This document shows, piece by piece, positions 51,861 to 61,624 of a DNA stretch of 64,000 nucleotides (position 1 is its first letter; every line of letters begins with the position of its first letter). Source of the stretch: Saccharospirillum sp. GTDB lineage: Bacteria; Pseudomonadota; Gammaproteobacteria; Pseudomonadales; Natronospirillaceae. Location: the NCBI GenBank assembly GCA_018402545.1, contig JAGYIL010000002.1, positions 524,573-588,572 on the forward strand, given 5' to 3'. The translations under genes and the position numbers were made by a program. Under the pieces are notes generated by a model, which was not told the origin of the DNA, made no database searches, and saw only the letters and a list, made by a program, of their open reading frames with translations.

Positions 51861-53375
51861 TCAGCCCAGAAACGCCGCATACACCGGGTTGCTGGTTTCT
51901 TCCCAGTAAGGGTACCCCAGTTCTTCCAGTTTCTGGCGGAAGGCTTTCATGTCTTCGCGCGGCACCTGAATACCCGTCAGCACCCGGCCGTAGGCCGCAC
52001 CGTGGTTACGGTAGTGAAACAGTGAAATGTTCCAGTGGCCGCCCAGGGTATTGAGGAATTTGCCCAGCGCCCCCGGCCGTTCCGGGAACTCGAACCGGAA
52101 CAGGTGCTCGTTGGTGATACCCGGGGCATGCCCGCCGACCATATGACGCACATGGGACTTGGCGACCTCATTGTCGGTTAAATCGAGCACAGGATGGCCT
52201 GCCTCGCGCAGTTCGCTGATCAGCTTTTCACGTTCTTCCAGGCTGTTGATTTTTACACCCACAAAAATGTGCGCCTTGCTTGGGTCGTCGTACCGGTAAT
52301 TAAACTCTGTGATCGACCGCTTGCCGATGATCGACACAAACCTCTTGAACGCCCCGGGCTTCTCGGGAATGGTGACCGACAGAATGGCTTCGCGGTGTTC
52401 GCCCACTTCGGCGCGTTCGGCTACGTACCGCAACCGGTCAAAATTTGTATTGGCGCCGCTCGAAACGGTGATCAGGGTTTTGTCGGTGCAGCCTTCGCGC
52501 TCGACGAACTTCTTCATGCCCGCCACGCTGACGGCGCCGGCTGGTTCGGTGATCGACCGGGTATCGTCGAAAATGTCTTTGACCGCCGCGCAGATCTCAT
52601 CGGAGGTCACTGTGATCACCTCGTCGACGTGATCTTTGCAGATCTTCCAGGTTTCCTTGCCGATCTGAGCCACGGCGATGCCATCAGCAAAAATGCCGAC
52701 CTGGCTCAGGGTAACGCGGCGTTTGGCTTTCAGTGCTGCCGCCAGGCAGGCACTCTCTTCAAACTCGACCCCGATCACCCGGATGTTGGGCTGCAGATAT
52801 TTGAAGTAGGCCGCCATGCCGGCGATCAATCCACCGCCGCCAACCGGGATAAACACCGCATGGATGTCATCGCCGCGGTGCTGGTGCAGAATTTCGCGGG
52901 CAACGGTGCCCTGGCCGGCAATAATGTCCGGGTCGTCGTAGGGGTGAATGAAGGTCAGGCCGCGTTCGGCTTCGAGCTTGCGCGCGTGCTCCAGCGCCTC
53001 ATCGAAGGCATCGCCATGGAGCACGGCCTTCCCACCGCGGGCACGCACGTTCGCCACTTTGATCTCGGGGGTCGTCTTGGGCATGACAATGGTTGCCTTC
53101 ACGCCCATCAGTCGGGCGGCTTCAGCCAGGCCCTGCGCATGGTTACCGGCTGAGGCGCAGATAACCCCCTTGTCCAGTTGCGCCTGGGTCAGGGTGGTCA
53201 TCTTGTTATAGGCGCCGCGCAGCTTGAATGAGAATACCGGTTGCAGGTCTTCGCGCTTAATCAAAATAGTGTTGTTCATCCGACGACTGAGAAAGGCAGC
53301 TTTTTCCAGAGGCGTCTCGATCGCCGCCTCATAGACCCGGGCATTGAGTATTTTCTTAACAGTCTGTTCCAGCAT
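51861..53375 (-). CDS. ilvA: Threonine ammonia-lyase, biosynthetic
   Basis: Converts threonine to 2-oxobutanoate, first step of isoleucine synthesis. The 504-residue length is that of the IlvA class with two regulatory ACT-like domains (about 330-410 and 425-500; isoleucine/valine allosteric sites). The PLP lysine is K51 in FSFKLRGAYNKM; the glycine loop SAGNHAQG and VPVGGGGLIAG follow. Divergent from rpiA, an arrangement conserved in pseudomonads. Confidence 0.97.
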   Translation of the reverse strand: MLEQTVKKILNARVYEAAIETPLEKAAFLSRRMNNTILIKREDLQPVFSFKLRGAYNKMTTLTQAQLDKGVICASAGNHAQGLAEAARLMGVKATIVMPKTTPEIKVANVRARGGKAVLHGDAFDEALEHARKLEAERGLTFIHPYDDPDIIAGQGTVAREILHQHRGDDIHAVFIPVGGGGLIAGMAAYFKYLQPNIRVIGVEFEESACLAAALKAKRRVTLSQVGIFADGIAVAQIGKETWKICKDHVDEVITVTSDEICAAVKDIFDDTRSITEPAGAVSVAGMKKFVEREGCTDKTLITVSSGANTNFDRLRYVAERAEVGEHREAILSVTIPEKPGAFKRFVSIIGKRSITEFNYRYDDPSKAHIFVGVKINSLEEREKLISELREAGHPVLDLTDNEVAKSHVRHMVGGHAPGITNEHLFRFEFPERPGALGKFLNTLGGHWNISLFHYRNHGAAYGRVLTGIQVPREDMKAFRQKLEELGYPYWEETSNPVYAAFLG

Positions 53376-53629
53376 GGAAGTTTCCTGGTTAACGGATGAA
53401 TATCAGTCGCGTCTGCGACCACGTGTTATTTTGTGGCGCGGCTCAGTAGTGTAAGGGTTTTGGGCGGATGCGGAAACGCAGGCGTACGGCAAATCGCGGC
53501 ATACTGTTTTGCAACAGCGCCGAAGCGGTGCCGGCCTGTGTTACTGAGCGTCACAGCAGCTATAATGCGGCCAAGCAATTGTTATCAAAGAACAGTTACC
53601 GACAGGCCCACACTTTACAGGACAGTCCC

Positions 53630-54334
53630 ATGACTCAAGACGAACTGAAGCAAGCGGTCGCCCAGGCCGCACTCGATTTCATCAAGCCCGACCTGAAGCC
53701 CGAAGCCGTGATCGGTATCGGAACGGGCTCGACCGCCAACCTGTTCATCGATGCACTGGCGACGGTCAAAGACCGCTTTCGCGGCACCGTCGCCTCCAGC
53801 GACGCCAGCGCCAAGCGCCTGCGTGACCATGGCATCGAGGTGTTTGACATGAATGAAGTCGACAGACTGGCCGTCTATGTCGACGGGTGCGATGAAGCCA
53901 ACCGCAAGTTGCACCTGATCAAGGGCGGTGGTGCGGCCCTGACACAGGAGAAAATCGTCGCTTCCATTGCCAAAACCTTTGTTTGTATCGCCGACGAATC
54001 CAAGGCGGTGCAAAAGCTCGGCGCTTTCCCGCTGCCCATCGAAGTCATCCCGATGGCGCGCAGCGCCATTGCCCGCAAGCTGGTGAAAATGGGTGGTAAC
54101 CCGGTTTATCGTGAAGGGGTGGTCACCGACAACGGCAACCAGATTCTGGACGTTCACGACCTTGATATCAAAGACCCGGAAGCCTTGGAAACCGAGATCA
54201 ATAACATTCCCGGCGTTGTCACCAATGGCTTGTTTGCGCATCGGCCGGCGGATGTGTTGCTACTGGGGACCAAAGACGGTGTGAAAAAATTGTCGGTGAT
54301 TAATACCATGGCTGAGGATGGTGAGTTTTACTGA
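53630..54334 (+). CDS. rpiA: Ribose-5-phosphate isomerase A
   Basis: Interconverts ribose 5-phosphate and ribulose 5-phosphate. From ATG 53630 (AGGA upstream) the protein has the standard length of 234 residues, with [15 protein letters not shown] (about 24-38), [20 protein letters not shown] (catalytic Asp/Glu/Lys region; DGADE is more usual) and [12 protein letters not shown]. Upstream in-frame sequence to 53468 lacks similarity. Followed by a hairpin at 54350-54385. Confidence 0.96.
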   Translation: MTQDELKQAVAQAALDFIKPDLKPEAVIGIGTGSTANLFIDALATVKDRFRGTVASSDASAKRLRDHGIEVFDMNEVDRLAVYVDGCDEANRKLHLIKGGGAALTQEKIVASIAKTFVCIADESKAVQKLGAFPLPIEVIPMARSAIARKLVKMGGNPVYREGVVTDNGNQILDVHDLDIKDPEALETEINNIPGVVTNGLFAHRPADVLLLGTKDGVKKLSVINTMAEDGEFY

Positions 54335-54349
54335 GCCACCTCGGCGGGC

Positions 54350-54385
54350 TCACCAACAGACACTCAGTTTGACGTTGGTGAGTCC
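54350..54385 (+). terminator. Hairpin downstream of rpiA
   Basis: CTCACCAAC and GTTGGTGAG form a perfect 9-bp stem around an 18-nt loop, 16 bp after the stop codon. A further GCTCAC/GTGAGC stem lies near 54524-54540. Neither has a U-tract. Confidence 0.45.
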
Positions 54386-54740
54386 AAGTGATTACAACAC
54401 TAAAGGCTTAAGTCCGGATAGATAATAGCGCCTAGACTACAAGGCAAACTGTATTCCCACCTAATCCCTCCCTCTGGTACTTTTAAACCCCGCGTAAGTA
54501 AGCTTTTCAGGCGTTAGTGATCGCTCACTATTGGTGAGCCTGCAGATTGCCCAATGAGTTGATTTTTAAACTACTCTTTATTGGCCTAAAGTTTTTTTGT
54601 ATAATTTGATCTAACTGGGCGTCAACAACGTAAAATTAGTAAACTAAGTAATATACGTGATAGGTGTGTGTAAAGCACCAGGGTTGAAAAAGAGCGTTGT
54701 CTAGGTATCCCACCCCATCCTCTCAGTGGAGTAGTTGAGA
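54386..54740 (+). other. AT-rich region upstream of the MCP gene
   Basis: About 350 bp without a gene. It holds a GCTCAC/GTGAGC hairpin, an AT-rich tract with a run of seven T and a perfect -10 TATAAT at 54600-54605, the best promoter candidate for the MCP-EAL operon (no good -35; no sigma28-type sequence seen). Confidence 0.55.
54600..54605 (+). promoter_or_regulatory. Candidate -10 for the MCP-EAL operon
   Basis: TATAAT 135 bp upstream of the MCP start codon. The hexamer at 17 bp distance (TTTATT) is a weak -35, so the element may be activator-dependent. Confidence 0.45.
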
Positions 54741-56252
54741 ATGACACATGATAACCATCCTGAGCGCTCAGATTACAAAACCCCTGTTTTGTTCTCAGTG
54801 TCATCCGGGTTCACTATTCTTAACGCTGCGCCCTCTGCCCAGCAATTTTTTAAGATGGACAATACTGAGCTGAATAACAGATCCTTGGAAAAGTTGCTTG
54901 GACCGGTTCCTGAGCGCGTGCTTAACGAACTTAAAGCCATTCTGGCTGGCGAAAAATCATGGCGGGGTATCTTGCCGTTTCGGATGAGGGGGACGGTGAT
55001 ATGGATGGATGTTTTTGTTCGTCCTACCTTTCGGCAGAACAAGTTGAGTGGCAGCCAATGGTTTCTGGACCACGCTGAGCCTTGGGTGGTTGAGCGAGCT
55101 CAACGTATTTACGGCTCCAACTCAAAACTGCTCCCAGGGTGGTGGAAGCAGGGGCTAGGGTGGTTTGTGGTGTCCCTGATCAGTGTGTTGATGGTAGCTG
55201 TCGGACAGGGGCTTTGGGCTTTAATGCCGCTGTTATCAGCTGGCATTGTTGCCCTGGTTCTTCGCCCCGGCAAGCAAGCCAGGCGCCTCTTGCAGGAAGG
55301 CTTGGGGCGGTACACTCCTGTTCAGCAGAGCATATACGCATCACCTGATAGCTATGGCCGCTTGGCTTATGAAGTACTGACCTTTGAAAGTTCACTCAAG
55401 GCCCTCACCTCCCGGTTGGAGAGTGGTACCGAAGACCTGGCCAGTACCTTGTCCCAAAGCCGGAAAAGATCCGAAAGCACGATAGACGCGACCAATCAAA
55501 GTATCGTTGCGGTTGAGCAGTTGAAGGTTGCGGTGACGGAGATGAACCAGGCGATTGACGAGATTGCGCAGAGAACGATTGAAACCGCAGACCTGTCTGA
55601 TCGGGCAAGGGAGACCGTTGCAAACGCGGCAAATGTTGTTGACCAGGCCAGTGACTCCATGGATGAATTGGCTGCCAGGGTTACGAAGAGCGCAGAGAGT
55701 ATCGATGAACTGGTTGAACGGTCCAATATGGCACGGACGTTCAGCAGTAAAATTAACGACATTGCCGAGCAGACTAACTTACTCGCACTGAATGCCGCTA
55801 TCGAGGCTGCCAGAGCAGGAGAGTCTGGGCGAGGTTTTTCGGTTGTGGCCGATGAAGTACGGAAACTCTCCCGAAATACTCAGGAGGCGGTGCAGGAAGT
55901 AGAGGGAACCATCCAGTTCATTATTGATGGCGTGAAAAACTGGCAGGGTTCGATGATCGAACAGGCCGAGTTTGCTCAACGATGTGGCGACCGAAGTGAA
56001 GCGTCCAGAATCCAGATGCAGGAAGTCCGTTCGGCTTCGGAAGACATTAGAGAGCGGACCACTCAGATCGCAGCGGCAACCGAGGAGCAAAGTGCAACCA
56101 TCAAGGAAATCAACGAGTCTGTTAAGGCACTGCGGGATCAATCGGGAAGGATGCTTGGGCTGGCCGGTGATACTTCTCAGGATATTGACAGCGTAGGGCA
56201 CCGGGTTCGTGAGTTTAAATCGCTTGTCGCAGCATTCGAGGATGAAGAATGA
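54741..56252 (+). CDS. PAS-containing methyl-accepting chemotaxis protein (Aer-like layout)
   Basis: Chemoreceptor of 503 residues. An N-terminal PAS-like domain (about 15-125) is followed by two close membrane spans (about 140-177) with no periplasmic domain, then a cytoplasmic signalling helix bundle with the hairpin tip [20 protein letters not shown] (about 337-356). This is the topology of the aerotaxis receptor Aer, so it senses an internal or redox signal. No C-terminal CheR pentapeptide is seen. It overlaps the EAL gene by ATGA. Confidence 0.88.
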   Translation: MTHDNHPERSDYKTPVLFSVSSGFTILNAAPSAQQFFKMDNTELNNRSLEKLLGPVPERVLNELKAILAGEKSWRGILPFRMRGTVIWMDVFVRPTFRQNKLSGSQWFLDHAEPWVVERAQRIYGSNSKLLPGWWKQGLGWFVVSLISVLMVAVGQGLWALMPLLSAGIVALVLRPGKQARRLLQEGLGRYTPVQQSIYASPDSYGRLAYEVLTFESSLKALTSRLESGTEDLASTLSQSRKRSESTIDATNQSIVAVEQLKVAVTEMNQAIDEIAQRTIETADLSDRARETVANAANVVDQASDSMDELAARVTKSAESIDELVERSNMARTFSSKINDIAEQTNLLALNAAIEAARAGESGRGFSVVADEVRKLSRNTQEAVQEVEGTIQFIIDGVKNWQGSMIEQAEFAQRCGDRSEASRIQMQEVRSASEDIRERTTQIAAATEEQSATIKEINESVKALRDQSGRMLGLAGDTSQDIDSVGHRVREFKSLVAAFEDEE

Positions 56253-57469
56253 GCCAAGACTATCGGAAAGTCTTTATTCTCGACCAAGACATAAAACATG
56301 CCAATCGTCTTAGCAAACTGCTAACTCAGCAAGGGTGTCAACAAGTCGTACGATTCGATTCCGGTGTTAAGGTATTATCCGCCATTGCTCAGGGCGACTC
56401 ACCAGACCTGCTGGTAACTGAGTTGGTAACCAGTGATATTGATGTGTTTACTTTGTTGCATGACCTGAGCTCTTCTTCGTTTGAAGGACAAGTGCTGCTT
56501 GTCAGTGGACAGGATGAACGGGTACTGGGGACTGCCAATGAGGTAGCGGTGTCTTTAGGGTGCCCAGTACTGGGCAGTCTGCGTAAACCTCTGATCGTAA
56601 ACGAGTTACAATGGATTCTCAGGGAGCATAAGAAGCCACTGGCCATCAAGACGAGCCGCAGCATGGATAGCCTCAGCTGTTACGACTTGAAAAGGGGACT
56701 CCGTTCAGGGGCGCTCCTGCCCTACTATCAACCAAAATGGGATACAGCTAGGCGGCGTATCATAGGCTTTGAAGCCCTGGCGCGTTGGCGGGGAGAATCT
56801 GGTCTGATCCAGTCGCCTGCTACATTCATCCCAACGGCGGAAAAACACGGCTTTATCGACGAGTTCACGCATCGTTTTCTGAGAGTGGTTCTGGCCGACG
56901 TGCAACGCTTGCAAGCCGTAGACCCTAAACAGACTATGGCCATTAACTTTAGCATCGATACCCTGGAAAATCGTGAACTTCCTGACGTCTTGGAAAAAAT
57001 GGCGCAGATTCTGGGGATTGCCCTTGATACCATCGTTGTTGAAGTGACCGAATCGCGATTGTCGCATGAGCGCATCAATTTGCTGGAGGTGTTAGCCCGC
57101 CTGCACCTTAAAGGGTTTAAATTGTCGATTGATGATTTTGGTACTGGCTATTCATCGCTCTATCGCGTTAAGGACATACCATTCTCGGAATTGAAGATAG
57201 ATCAGTCTTTTGTTCAGGGCGCTTTGGCAGACAGCTCCGCAAGAGCCGTTATCCGATCGTCATTGCAACTGGCTGAGGATCTGGGGATGTCTGTTATCGC
57301 TGAAGGTGTTGAGGCAAAAGAGAATCAGGTTCTGATTGAGGAGATGGGTTGTAGCCTTATGCAGGGTTTCTTGTTCGCTAAACCTCAGGCATTTGAGAGC
57401 GTTCAGGAAATGTTAGTCGCTCAGGTAGCTGATGAGGCAACTAAACAGCAGCGCTTATCGATTTTATAG
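56249..57469 (+). CDS. Receiver-EAL cyclic-di-GMP phosphodiesterase
   Basis: Protein of 406 residues. An N-terminal receiver-like domain (1-120) is followed by an EAL domain (about 145-395). In the receiver the phospho-acceptor position reads LLVTEL, Glu in place of Asp, while the acidic pair LDQD and LRKP Lys remain. The EAL domain looks active: [38 protein letters not shown]. RocR-like architecture. Translationally coupled to the chemoreceptor, linking taxis input to c-di-GMP turnover. Confidence 0.9.
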   Translation: MSQDYRKVFILDQDIKHANRLSKLLTQQGCQQVVRFDSGVKVLSAIAQGDSPDLLVTELVTSDIDVFTLLHDLSSSSFEGQVLLVSGQDERVLGTANEVAVSLGCPVLGSLRKPLIVNELQWILREHKKPLAIKTSRSMDSLSCYDLKRGLRSGALLPYYQPKWDTARRRIIGFEALARWRGESGLIQSPATFIPTAEKHGFIDEFTHRFLRVVLADVQRLQAVDPKQTMAINFSIDTLENRELPDVLEKMAQILGIALDTIVVEVTESRLSHERINLLEVLARLHLKGFKLSIDDFGTGYSSLYRVKDIPFSELKIDQSFVQGALADSSARAVIRSSLQLAEDLGMSVIAEGVEAKENQVLIEEMGCSLMQGFLFAKPQAFESVQEMLVAQVADEATKQQRLSIL

Positions 57470-57499
57470 ATTGGCCTTTTGACTGCAATAGAGATTTTT

Positions 57500-57545
57500 A
57501 ACCAGCGTCAAGCCGACTGAAACTCAACGCTGGTTCACATAACCC
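57500..57545. terminator. Hairpin between convergent genes
   Basis: AACCAGCGT-N28-ACGCTGGTT is a perfect 9-bp stem with a long loop between the EAL gene and the convergent membrane-protein gene. Confidence 0.45.
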
Positions 57546-57616
57546 AAGGTAAGACGAAATGGTCCGGCAGGTGTAGGCTCAAGGCTGGTTATGATCAATA
57601 GCCTCTGCAGTGGGCA

Positions 57617-58234
57617 TCACGCCTGTAAGACCGAAAACATGGACCATAATGACAGGCCCAGTAATAACACACCCATGTTGCGATTGAGCAGGCGTTGGCC
57701 TAGCTCGGAAGAAATCAGGCGGGCGCCCCAGGGTTGGCTGGCGAGGAGGGCGAGCCAGATGGCATCGATGGCTACCCAGATCAGCGACAGCATTATGATG
57801 GTTTCAAGTGCGGGTGTATCGACCCAGGCTTGCAGCAGTGCCTGGAACGTGAAGGCTTCGAACCAGAGCGTTGCGGAGAGTGCCCCGGTGAGGATGACGC
57901 TGACGCTGGTGATCGGCCGGGTTGGGTGTCCCGGCTCGGCAATGTAGGTTTTGATCCAGTACCACATCCATAGCCAGGCAGCCATCATGGCACCAGCGAA
58001 AACCAGTAACGTTGGCCCCATCTCCCCGGATTTGGCCCAGACGGTCACCGCCGCTGCCATCAATCCGGCCTGGGTTAGCGTAATCAGCACGCGCCCCCGA
58101 ATCAGGCGCCAGACTGGGCTGCCGCGTTCGTGTCGGGCGCGCACAAACTCATAGGTGTAGCCATCGGCCGGCAGTACCAGAAGCAGGCCGAGGGTGATGG
58201 CAATCAAGAGTGTAACAGGGTCGATACTGGTCAT
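57617..58234 (-). CDS. Six-TM inner-membrane protein, unassigned
   Basis: Membrane protein of 205 residues with six hydrophobic spans. The opening (VTLLIAITLGLLLVLPADGY) and the end (GQRLLNRNMGVLLLGLSLWS) faintly resemble LysE/RhtB exporters, but the GxxxPGP signature is absent. Charged loops are short. Function unknown. Confidence 0.68.
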   Translation of the reverse strand: MTSIDPVTLLIAITLGLLLVLPADGYTYEFVRARHERGSPVWRLIRGRVLITLTQAGLMAAAVTVWAKSGEMGPTLLVFAGAMMAAWLWMWYWIKTYIAEPGHPTRPITSVSVILTGALSATLWFEAFTFQALLQAWVDTPALETIIMLSLIWVAIDAIWLALLASQPWGARLISSELGQRLLNRNMGVLLLGLSLWSMFSVLQA

Positions 58235-58328
58235 TGGGGCGTTCAGCGGTTAGCAGGGAAACTCAGCATAGCGAGGTAAGGCAGGCAGGGAAAGCGCGGG
58301 CTCACGGGTGAGCCCGAACCATGTGTCG

Positions 58329-58772
58329 TTATTCAACGCGCTCCCAGACCTGAGTCCGGCCGATAAGTGCAAAGCCCATAAAACCACGGACTTCCAGTTT
58401 GGCACCGTTCTCGATCACCTTGGCTTTGGCGCTGTATTCCTTGCCATTGGCCGGGTCGAGAATGCGGCCACCATCCCACTCATCGCCATCCTGCTCCAGA
58501 CCCCAAAGAAACGTCATGCCTTCAATCGGCTGATCTTTGCGGCTGCCTTTGCAATCCGAGCAAACCGGATTGGGTTCAGACGGGTTCAACAATTCAACGA
58601 TCTGACCCTGCAGTTCGCCGTCTTCAACCCAGACACGCACCAGGCTCTTGGCTTCGCCGGTTTCGTCATCAATGGTGCGCCACTGGCCTTCAGCCGACAT
58701 GGATTCAGCCTGGGCCGGGGTGATGGCCAGCGCCAGTAATAGAGTAGTAACGACAGTCAGTAAAGATTTCAT
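58329..58772 (-). CDS. DUF2147 secreted protein
   Basis: Periplasmic protein of 147 residues with signal peptide ending PAQA|ES (residue 22). SAEGQWRTIDDETGEAKSLV, CSDCKG and LEVRGFMGFALIGRTQVWER match DUF2147. Start at ATG 58770-58772 with AGGAG upstream; a longer frame to 58928 has no signal sequence. The two Cys (VCSDCKG) may form a disulfide. Confidence 0.88.
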   Translation of the reverse strand: MKSLLTVVTTLLLALAITPAQAESMSAEGQWRTIDDETGEAKSLVRVWVEDGELQGQIVELLNPSEPNPVCSDCKGSRKDQPIEGMTFLWGLEQDGDEWDGGRILDPANGKEYSAKAKVIENGAKLEVRGFMGFALIGRTQVWERVE

Positions 58773-58963
58773 TGTTATTTTACGCTCCTGATTAATAGCC
58801 TGCGGTAAAGGTGAAGGCCTGGCGCAAACATAGCAAATCGTCAGCCAGTCACAAGCCTGGCCTGTCGGTTGATGATTCAGATTCACCAAAGCCCTCGCCA
58901 CAGGGGCTGGAGTGCAAACCTTCGGCAACAGTCACCTCATAAATCGGTGGGCTCAGCTCAGGT

Positions 58964-59449
58964 TCAGGCGTCGTCGGTAACACAAAGCGGCGCAAAGCGG
59001 GCACGGGTTAGTTGCAGCAGGTCAGCCGGTGCCAGCGCGATGTCGAGGCCGCGTTTACCGCCACTGACGAAAAATGAGTCCATCGACTCAGCGCTGAGGT
59101 CAACCACAGTGGGCAGGGCTCTTTTTTGCCCGAGTGGGCTGATGCCGCCGACCACATAGCCGGTGGCTTTCTCTGCGATGGCCGGGTCGGCCATCTGGGC
59201 AGATTTCTTACCGTGTGCTCTGGCGGCGCGTTTCAGGTTAAGACTGTGCGTTACCGGCAGAATGCAGACACCCAGTGCCTTGGGGTCGCCATTAAAGCTG
59301 ACCAGCAAGGTTTTAAACACCCGCCCGGGCGATACCCCCAGCGCTTTGGCAGCCGCGATGCCATAGCCTTCGCCACCGTCGGCTACACTGAAGGTGTGCA
59401 GTTCGAACGGTATCTTGTGGCGTTTTAGTAACTGCACCGCCGGCGTCAT
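58964..59449 (-). CDS. ybaK: Cys-tRNA(Pro)/Cys-tRNA deacylase YbaK
   Basis: Trans-editing enzyme of 161 residues that hydrolyses mischarged Cys-tRNA(Pro). MTPAVQLLKRHKIPFELHTF is the conserved start, and KTLLVSF carries the catalytic Lys (about 46). VGGISPLGQKRALPTVVDLS is the family motif. Its ATG overlaps the GNAT stop (TGATG), so the two are coupled. Confidence 0.95.
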   Translation of the reverse strand: MTPAVQLLKRHKIPFELHTFSVADGGEGYGIAAAKALGVSPGRVFKTLLVSFNGDPKALGVCILPVTHSLNLKRAARAHGKKSAQMADPAIAEKATGYVVGGISPLGQKRALPTVVDLSAESMDSFFVSGGKRGLDIALAPADLLQLTRARFAPLCVTDDA

Positions 59450-59961
59450 CAGGCGCGTTCCAGCATCCGGGCCATGGCGTGCAGTGACTCGCCGGTGACG
59501 CGCTTGGTCAGCCAGCCGTCCAGTGCGCTGGCACCCAGCGAGCGGTAAAACTGCCGGGCCGGCTCGTTCCAGTCGAGCACCATCCACTCCAGCCGGCCAC
59601 AGCCACGTTCCACGGCCAGGTGGGCCAGGCTGGTTATCAGTGCTTTGCCAACGCCTGAGCCGCGCTGGTCCGGTTGCACATAAAGGTCTTCCAGGTGGAT
59701 ACCGGGCTGGGCGAGGAAGGTGCTGTAATTTGGGAAAAATAAAGCCATGCCAACGGGTTGGCCATCACGCTCGGCAATCAGGACTTCAGCCGCCGGCTGG
59801 TCGGAGAACAGTGTCTCGGTGAGTTTGGCTTCGGTGGCGACGACTTCATGCGAGAGTTTTTCGTAGTCGGCCAGTTCCTGAATAAACCGCAGAATGTGAG
59901 GCACGTCGCCGCGTTCAGCCAGACGGATGACGGCGCCGGAAGCGGTGGTGATGGGAGCCAT
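59449..59961 (-). CDS. GNAT N-acetyltransferase, SAT-like
   Basis: Acetyltransferase of 170 residues resembling diamine/thialysine N-acetyltransferases: ILRFIQELADYEKLSHEVVA, FFPNYSTFLAQPGIHLEDLY and acetyl-CoA loop QPDQRGSGVGKALI, then WNEPARQFYRSLGA. Lysine- or polyamine-like substrates are likely. The first gene of the GNAT-ybaK pair. Confidence 0.9.
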   Translation of the reverse strand: MAPITTASGAVIRLAERGDVPHILRFIQELADYEKLSHEVVATEAKLTETLFSDQPAAEVLIAERDGQPVGMALFFPNYSTFLAQPGIHLEDLYVQPDQRGSGVGKALITSLAHLAVERGCGRLEWMVLDWNEPARQFYRSLGASALDGWLTKRVTGESLHAMARMLERA

Positions 59962-60069
59962 GGTGAACCTCGTGATTGAAAGACGAATCCGAGTTTATAA
60001 GATCAGGGGGTAGGTTGTCGCGTTATAGGGAGTTCGGCAGTGCGAGAGGAAAGCAGTGATTGGTTATGT

Positions 60070-60166
60070 TCCCCAAGGCCCTTAGCGAAGCTCAGGGTGA
60101 ACCGGAGTGGTGTGAATGGTCACCGTCTGATTTCCCGTTCGGGGTGAGCTTGTCGAACGCCCCGGG
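60070..60166. repeat. REP-like palindromic pair
   Basis: AGCGAAGCTCAGGGTGAAC (about 60083-60101) and GTTCGGGGTGAGCTTGTCGAAC (palindromic; 60137-60158) are two inverted copies of the widespread GTTC...TGAGCTTGTCGAAC repeat separated by about 35 bp. It lies just downstream of the cpxA stop. Confidence 0.7.
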
Positions 60167-60175
60167 GGCGTCACA

Positions 60176-61585
60176 TCAGCCCTGACGCAAGCGTTCGTTC
60201 TGGTTCAGTGGCAAACGAATGCGCACGCACAAGCCCCCTTCGGGGCGGTTAAAGGCCCGAATATCACCCTTGTGAGCGGTAACGGCGTGCCGGGCAATGT
60301 TCAGGCCGAGGCCTGCGCCGGAGTTGGATTGATCGAGCCGGTAAAAGGGGTCGAACAGCCGCTCCAGTTTGTCTTCCGGCACGCCGGGACCCTGGTCGCA
60401 GATTTCAATTTGAGCCTCGCCTTTGCGGGTGGTCAGGTTAACGCTCAGTTCTCCGTCTTCCGGTGAAAAACGCAGGGCGTTGCGGATCACGTTGTCGATG
60501 GCCGAATGCAGCAGTTGCGGGTCGCCCCAAAGGCTGACCGGGCTTTCAATCTGGTCGGTGATCAGAATATTGTGTGATTTCGATTCAAAGCGGGCGTCTT
60601 CAACCACCTGGCGCACCAGATCGTCGAGCTGCAATTGCGCCGGCTCCAGATGCTGCATTTCATTTTCAAAGCGCGACAGTTTAAGCACCTGAGCGATCAG
60701 GCTTTCGAGTCGGTCGCTTTCGCGTTCAATGCGGCTCAACGCGGTCTCGAGCCCGGTTGGTGCTTTCTGGCGAACGATGCCCAGCGCAACCTGCAAGCGC
60801 GTCAAAGGTGAGCGTAACTCGTGGCTGACGTTACTGAGCAACCGTTGCTGTGCAGAAACCAGCTGCTGCAGGCGCTCGGCCATTTCGTCGAAATCGCGAC
60901 CAAGGTCACCGAGTTCGTCGGCTCGCTTGTTAACAGCGCCGCCGACCCGGGCATCCAGGCTACCGCCTGCCAACTGCCGTGAAACGCGCCGCAGGCGGGC
61001 GATGGGACGGGTGATCGACCAGGCCAGCACCAGCGCCATGCCACCGGAGACAAACAGCGCGAATATGGCGCGCAACCATTGGCTATCGAGCCAAAGTGGC
61101 AGATTGGGCGGCGGCAGGGCGGGCACTCCGCGCAGAAACAGGCGGTACATGTCGCCACCGACCGACATGGTGATCGGCCCCATCCAGGTTTCCTGGCGCC
61201 ACTGGCCGACTTTCACACCTTCCAGTTCCATCATTTCAGATAACATGACCAGAATGCGACGCGGTGGCTTGGGGGTGCCGAGCAGATGATAGGTGTCGTC
61301 GACCAGATACCACTGAAAGCGTGACTCGCTGTTAAAGCGGTCGAGTTCGTCGATGATTTCCTGGCGGTCACTGGCAAGGCGGTCGATATTGGGGAGCTTG
61401 ACCCGGTTTAGCAGGCCAATGTGCGACGCGTTGGGTGCGCCAATCTGGTACACCTGCGCTACCTGGTGCGAGACAAACGCCACGGCCAGTACAATCAGCA
61501 AGAGAGTGACCCAGAAGCTCAGCCAGATCTTGCCGAACACCGAGCCGAGCGGATTGATTTTTCGCCAGTTAACTGAAAATTTCAT
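60176..61585 (-). CDS. cpxA: Envelope-stress sensor histidine kinase, CpxA-like
   Basis: Inner-membrane kinase of 469 residues. TM1 is about 20-40, a periplasmic sensor 41-170, TM2 about 172-192, HAMP to about 245, HisKA with H255 in SNVSHELRSPLTRLQ, and HATPase with NALRFSPEDGE and GLGLNIARH. The order and domain sizes match CpxA. Downstream of the regulator gene with a 39-bp gap. The periplasmic part differs from enterobacterial CpxA, so the signal may not be identical. Confidence 0.85.
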   Translation of the reverse strand: MKFSVNWRKINPLGSVFGKIWLSFWVTLLLIVLAVAFVSHQVAQVYQIGAPNASHIGLLNRVKLPNIDRLASDRQEIIDELDRFNSESRFQWYLVDDTYHLLGTPKPPRRILVMLSEMMELEGVKVGQWRQETWMGPITMSVGGDMYRLFLRGVPALPPPNLPLWLDSQWLRAIFALFVSGGMALVLAWSITRPIARLRRVSRQLAGGSLDARVGGAVNKRADELGDLGRDFDEMAERLQQLVSAQQRLLSNVSHELRSPLTRLQVALGIVRQKAPTGLETALSRIERESDRLESLIAQVLKLSRFENEMQHLEPAQLQLDDLVRQVVEDARFESKSHNILITDQIESPVSLWGDPQLLHSAIDNVIRNALRFSPEDGELSVNLTTRKGEAQIEICDQGPGVPEDKLERLFDPFYRLDQSNSGAGLGLNIARHAVTAHKGDIRAFNRPEGGLCVRIRLPLNQNERLRQG

Positions 61586-61624
61586 GGCTACAGCCGGTGT
61601 CCGGAAAGGCGGGAAACAGGTCGG

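Noticed and set aside
57617..58234. Assignment of the six-TM protein as LysE
   Set aside because: The GxxxPGP signature near the first helix is missing; only weak similarity of the last helix remains.
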